A stretch of 64,000 bases of DNA. It comes from Prunus persica (taxonomy: Eukaryota > Streptophyta > Magnoliopsida > Rosales > Rosaceae). The first letter of the stretch is position 1; each line of letters starts with the position of its first letter. Where the stretch lies: assembly GCF_000346465.2 (NCBI RefSeq), contig NC_034010.1, forward strand, positions 25,122,079 through 25,186,078, in the 5' to 3' direction. This document shows, in pieces, positions 55,205-64,000 of this stretch. The notes under the pieces were generated by a model that saw only the letters and a list, made by a program, of their open reading frames with translations, was not told where the DNA came from and did not search any database. Made by a program: the position numbers and the translations under genes.

Positions 55205-57581
55205 TTTAAGGACCCGCCCCGAATTTTCTCAAAATCCGAGACGAACCCTTTGGAATTCCTGACATCACCCCGATGTCAGGCCCACTTACTAAAAACCGAG
55301 ACTTCCTGCCGAAATTTCGGCAGAGTCTCCCCTATAATTTGGACATTTCCCAAAATTTCAACCTGCATGAAAACGCATTTAATATCCACAACTTGCAGCA
55401 TGCACAATATAATTTCATGCAAATTCTCATAAATGGCCTTCGGCCATCCAATAATTCTCAAACAACAACTAAACAATTCAAATACCAAATATGACTAATA
55501 TTTAGTCTGCGACTGCACCCAATAACCTTAGGCTGCCTACGTACCCTCCTTGAGGGATCAAGCCACATGTAGTTCTTCCCTAAAACCCAATTCCACACAT
55601 CGGTGATACCTTATTTCCTTTCTCTGCATTTCACATATTCTCCCCATACGCCGGTACAACCAACGCCACGTATGGGGCCTGTCAACACGCCGGATAACCT
55701 ACGCCACGTGCGACCATGTCATACTATCATTATATCTCCCCATACGCCGGTACAACCAACGCCACGTATGGGGTCTGTCTCAACGCCGGATAACCTACGC
55801 CACGTGAGACCTGCACATCATATCACATAACTCCCCATACGCCGGTACAACCAACGCCACGTATGGGGCCTGTCCCAACGCCGGATAACCTACGCCACGC
55901 GGGACCTCAACATCATATCACATAATCTCCCCGTACGCCGGTACAACCAACGCCACGTACGGGGCCTGTCTCAACGCCGGATAACCTACGCCACGTGAGA
56001 CCTGAACATCATGTTGCAAATCTCCCCATACGCCGGTACAACCAACGCCATGTATGAGGTCTGTCCCAACGCCGGATAACCTACGCCACGCGGGACCTAA
56101 CTTTCACTTGATGGTGCTTGTAGCGAACCCAAAATCCGAGGAGGTACCTAAAGTAGTGCGTATAGCACTCCAAACTGACATTCTAGACTCTGTTGTACCC
56201 TTGTACCACCATATATGTTTATAATTATATAAATTAATTCTAATATTGTGTAACCCTCCACAATAGTCTAGCACCCGATAATCTCCCCTGGAGAGGTGAG
56301 ATTACTCCGGGTAGCTCACGGTCAACCAAGGGTCAAACTACTCTAACCCTGGTCAAACGGGCCTGCGGAACCCACGACCTCCAATTTCCGATCCGGAAGT
56401 CCCTATGGGTTCTACCAAGTATAGGACACTTGTCCTGCAAGTTTGGTTCAGATCGGACGGTCGGATTGTTCACGATCGCACGATCTGACAATTAATATAA
56501 AATATAAACTTTAAAATTATTATTCGGAACATCCGAGGCTCGATTCACGATCCGTGAAATCCTACACGATCCTAGAAATACCTAGATCAACATATATTAA
56601 ATTTGGGACCATCCAACGGTCCCAACCTATCGAACCCGGATAACGCGTAATATGCGAATATCCGTTCGATAGTCAAACGACGTCCGAATTGAGATTCGCG
56701 AAATCCTACACACTCGTGACAACCTAAGGATCTCATCGGAACACATCTCTACTTTTTTTACAGTGCCCATGTGCCGCCGCACGAGCTGGCAGCGCGTGGG
56801 TGCCCAAAGCGATAACGCTTCGCCGGAAAATCTTAAAACCACGGCTCCAAACTCTTACCCTAGGTATAACACCCTATTTGGAGCCACTTTTGTTCTTGGA
56901 CCTACCCCAAAAAGTGGCCGAAAATGGCCGATCACGGCGGCCGAAGTTTTGGCCGATTTTCAATTCGAAAATCGAGTGATCTAGGGATCGAATCGATCAA
57001 AACCCAACCAACAGGCAGCTAGAACAGCTCGAGAGGTTCAAAATCCATACCTGGGTCGACGAAATTGGTGGCCGGAGGAGGGAGATCGGCGGCATTGAAG
57101 TTTGGACGACGTCGGCCGCTTCAGCTCCAAATTTCGGCGAATCCACGGCGGCTGGCGGCGGGAGGTGGCTGGGGTAGGAAGAGGACGACGGCCCGGTCAT
57201 TTTGGTACCGGTCCCGTCGTCATTGGTGGCCGGAGGGGAGCACGGCCGGCCAAAACGTGGCCGGCTGTCGCGCGCGAGGGAGAGGAGAGAGAGACCCGCG
57301 GGGGAGAGAGAGAGAGAGAGAGAAAATCAGGTTTTTTATAAAAAATCCCATTTCGAAATATTTACGATTGTGCCACTGGATTTCTTTTGACCATATCTCT
57401 CTCGTTACAACTCCGATTCGAGCCCACTACGTGTCTATGAACTCGTCTCAGTACGACCTATCCAAAAATATAAGTCACGGTCCCAAACTCTCTCCGGTTA
57501 AAAATATGACTAAAATACCCTTAAATAATTAAATAATCAATAAGGGTAAAATTTGGAGAAATTTGGGGTCGGGGTGTTACA
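55205..57581. mobile_element. Solo-LTR-like block, 2377 bp
   Basis: Begins tttaaggacccgcccc and ends ggtcggggtgttaca. It is flanked by an exact 5 bp duplication tattt (55200-55204 and 57582-57586). It shares ends and long internal stretches (ggacccgccccgaattt, tcacggtcaaccaagggtcaa, gttcgatagtcaaacga) with the blocks at 7945 and 28857. It has no coding capacity; the ORF at 57065-57532 is GC-rich repeat sequence followed by a GA tract. Confidence 0.65.
55640..56105. repeat. Minisatellite of 95-96 bp units, five copies, with G-box cores
   Basis: Units begin ctccccatacgccggtacaa at 55640, 55736, 55831, 55927 and 56022. Each contains caacgccacgtatgggg and a gccacgtg or gccacgcg core. It is the counterpart of 9560-10395, but with a period about 4 bp longer. 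Confidence 0.88.
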
Positions 57582-57586
57582 TATTT

Positions 57587-60944
<3,358 letters not shown>

Positions 60945-62740
60945 GGTTTTATGGTTCTTAAAGTCTTGTTGTCAAGAAATGGGGTTGTTGGTTCAGTTTA
61001 GTTGATGTTAATTAGGTAGTTTTTACTTTGCTTAGGAGCTAAAATTGGTTTAGGGTTCTTGTTGCTATGTGCTGTGTAAAGTGATTGATGGACTGAGTTT
61101 CTATGTGTTTGTGGAGTTGCAACTGAAGTTGAATGAAATGGTGGTGTTTGATCCAAAATTGATATGTGATTTGGTGATTGAGTTGTTTTTACTTTACTTT
61201 CGTAATGGACCCAAGTTATTAATTCTCACATTTTTTTGTTGGTTATGGGCCTTATGGTCTTTTAGCCCAGAGATCTTATTTGAAGGAAAAGTTCAAGGGT
61301 AGTTGAAGTGGTAATGGGTCCATTCTCTTGTGGTTTCATTTCAAGTTGCAGGACAAGGGCCTCTTCTACTTTCTACTATTTCTATTTTTATTTTGATAAA
61401 ATTTTGTTTATATTATCTTTGGTTTGCTAGAATTAATTTTTTTTAAAATATATTCGTATGGTTGCAATGTGACAGCTGATTGTGATTGCAACTTTGTAGG
61501 TGGGATGGTTTTAAAATTGGAGTATGATTTGTTCGATGAATAATTGAAGTGTTGGGTCCCAGTTTTAATCTTGTTTTAAAAGGAGCTTGTCCTTTTAATT
61601 GACTTTTTCAAATATTTATTTACTAATATGGACAAATGAGTATTTATTAAACTATGGGAAAAAAAAAATTAAGAATTGGATGTTCTACCATTTACTTAGA
61701 TCTTTGAATTAATCTGGTGTGATCATGACTTGGTTAGGGTTGGTTGTTTTGGGTGGCATTTTCCTCCAAGTTTGGTAGAATGTCATTGGTTCCAATTTCC
61801 TCAGTTGATGAAAAGTGAAATAAAAGCTCCATATATTTGGATTGAGTGTAGGTAACCAGAAAACAATGAGCTTACAAGTAACACTTTATGGAACTTCTAA
61901 AAACAATGTTTTTAAGCCAGTGTTGTATAACTCAATTGGTTGAATTCTTTTAGTTTTATTTATGTGGGTAGAGATTCAAAACCTTATGAATTCAATGAAT
62001 TTGTGTAAATCCCCTTCTCTAATTGCTTATATTAAAAAATAATTCTTATAATAATTTTTAAAAATTACATAAATGTTTCATAATAAAAGGGGAGCTTAAA
62101 ACATTTGTAAATACCCAACTATTATAAAGGAATCGCCAATTGAATCATACCATAGTGAAAAAATGTATTTGATCTAAAATAATGGTCTCATATTCGAAAC
62201 CCCTATGCGTTAGTATGTGTGACCAAAAAAAGCTATTACAAAGGAATCTTAAAATAGAAGTTTGGTATTTTTCCAGAGTGTGAAAACTGAATTTCCTAGT
62301 GGGTTTTTCACAGCGTTTTCCTCTTTAGTCTTTTTTTTCCCCCCCATAAAAAGAAGCTTTTTCCTTTCCCTTGGGGTGAGAGCAAAAGAGTTCTATAACG
62401 AAAAAAAGGAAAACATAAAAAATAAAAATAAAATGGTTAAATAAAAAAGTGGAAGCTCTTGACGAACCTTTGCTTGGAGGAAAGGGTAGGGAAGTTGCGC
62501 AACACGTCAAATTAAGATTCGATGGATACATCATACGATGCGAGTTGCGAGAGTACATAACACACGTGTCAAGCGAGTAGGGCAAGATGAAAGAGAGTGA
62601 GGTCGTCGGACCTAGTAGTCCATGGAAAAAATAAATTTAAAATAAATTTGAATGGAAACTCAGACCGCAATTATAGAAAAAAGCACAATCACAAACCCTA
62701 AGGCTGACAATTTAGGGAACAGTGGGAACCACACCTCCTT
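60945..62740. other. Intergenic, no gene seen
   Basis: T-rich sequence. 61069-61302 is a chance open frame with no recognisable domain. The right part is the upstream region of the gene starting near 62750. Confidence 0.45.
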
Positions 62741-63922
62741 GGATTAGATTAGATTCTCTCTTTTTCTCTCCTTCTTTTCTTCTTCAATCAACAACCGCCT
62801 CCCTCCTCAATTTCCTAGAAGTTTCAGAGCTTGACCAAACTCCAAATTCCTTCTCCTTATTCCTCTTCTTCTGCGATCTTTGTGTTCTCTTGTTCTGATT
62901 TCATTTTTCGACTTTCGTCAACGCGTCTGTGATTTTGATTTCAGGTATTTCCTGGAATCTTCTGGAGTGTTTTCAATTTCACAAATTGTGTTTTGTTTCC
63001 GTCGATTTAACTAGATCTGATTGGTTTCATCGCCATCGGATTCGTCGGTGTGTTTTTGGCAATTGCTGGTTTTTAAGCGTTTGTGGATTGTAAAAATGTT
63101 TACTTGTGAAGCAGAAAACTTTCTTTTTAATGGATCATCCAAAGTTCTTTTTTTTTTTTTTTTGCTTGGAACGTTTTAAACCTCCTGGATTTGGTTTCGT
63201 GGGTTCATTTATTAAAACATAAACTGCCCAAAAACGGTCTGCTTTTCTGTTTAGGCTTTGGGAATTGATTGTATTTTGTGGGCTTGATTGAGGATTTAAT
63301 TGGTGTCCACATGGTTGCTTAGTTTCTTAATTATACCTGAAAATGACCTTACAGTTGGAGAATTGATTGAATATTATGTTATGTTCAAGTTCAGTTTATA
63401 TGTTCATCTTGGATGATTGCTTCTGTGCTTTTAATCTGGGACTTAGTCAAGGAAAAATATAATAAACTATTTTTTTTATTGTTTCGATTAACCGATCAGC
63501 CATGATGTGTTCTTTACTTGTCTTCAGATATGTGTGAATTGTTACAGTAGTCTATATCATATTTTCCTGATTAGTTTATGTCGTTGACTGAGAATTTATT
63601 GTGTTATCTTGGAGTTCATTGTAATTGTTTTGGGTTCTCTTGTTAAGGTCCTTAACTTTTTCTTGTGTGCAGGAGCTTCAAATTGGTTGAGTGTGTGATA
63701 GCTAGAAGATTCAGAGAAACCGCGTGGTCTTTGTAGCTAACTGAATTTGGTTTGTAGAAAATAGAAGTTTAGCTGCATATATCGTAGTGCAGTTGTTGAA
63801 ATTGACTTCAGAATCACATCGAGGTCCTGCTAAATGCTATTGAATTTTATTTATAGACAGAAAGAAGGGTAATAATAAGCTTGCGAAATCTTGGAGTCAT
63901 GCCTGTATCAGGAAATGAAGAG
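62741..63922 (+). CDS. 5' end of an unidentified gene leaving the window (first coding exon 63899-63922)
   Basis: A CT-rich leader (62755-62945: ttctctctttttctctcc..ttcttcttc) ends at tttcag/gtattt. The next about 700 bp look like intron. After the acceptor cttgtgtgcag (about 63672) a second leader exon runs to the ATG at 63899-63901, which encodes MPVSGNEE and ends at a GT donor (63923). The intron in the leader and the CT-rich start are typical of a broadly expressed plant gene. Eight codons are too few to name it. Confidence 0.55.
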
Positions 63923-64000
63923 GTGTTTATTTCATTTTCCAAATTACTGCTAACTGAGATTAGAGTCTCGTACGAATTTATTGTTTTTCTGAATATTGAT

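Noticed and set aside
61069..61302. 77-codon plus-strand ORF after the H4 pseudogene
   Set aside because: Hydrophobic low-complexity translation of T-rich DNA; nothing supports expression or conservation.

Overview
This is a nuclear window from a dicot plant. Split genes with GT-AG introns, AT-rich spacers, many LTR retrotransposons, a Cassandra element carrying 5S rRNA sequence and a PIF/Harbinger transposon all fit; a woody Rosaceae-type genome is my guess, not something the sequence proves. Roughly half of the window is transposon-derived.

Layout. 1-2145: leader and 5' LTR of a minus-strand Copia-type element that runs out of the window. 2.7-33.2 kb: a tandem array of CNGC-kinase genes. 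Unit 1 (4034-7782) and unit 2 (23172-27332) are six-exon genes in which a plant cyclic nucleotide-gated channel (CNGC) is joined, within one uninterrupted last exon, to a wall-associated-kinase-like (WAK-like) kinase domain. A third copy is shattered (13990-15790) and a fourth is a kinase C-lobe fragment (32640-33240). Each unit is preceded by a remnant of the 3' end of an RS2Z splicing-factor gene, whose functional copy closes the array (33643-36117, minus). Large LTR-like blocks (7945-13181, 28857-31855) and a young intact Copia (16247-22826) have landed in the array. The Copia sits directly on the 5' end of unit 2.

33.6-42.4 kb holds two ordinary minus-strand genes: the RS2Z SR protein (307 aa, 6 coding exons) and a plastid-type SET-domain methyltransferase (511 aa, 13 coding exons). 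Immediately upstream of the SET gene lies a 3.9 kb PIF/Harbinger element (42433-46377). After about 160 bp comes a 7.4 kb decayed Copia derivative (46542-53911) that carries fragments of host DOMON and CYP98A-like P450 genes, an antisense coiled-coil ORF and a nested Cassandra TRIM.

54-64 kb: another solo-LTR-like block (55205-57581) with a G-box minisatellite, a histone H4 pseudogene with two stops (60633-60944), and the 5' end of an unidentified plus-strand gene leaving the window (first coding exon 63899-63922).

The main novelty candidate is the CNGC-kinase fusion. One copy has all catalytic kinase motifs; its paralogue is a pseudokinase. I know of no established family with this architecture, but I could not search for one.
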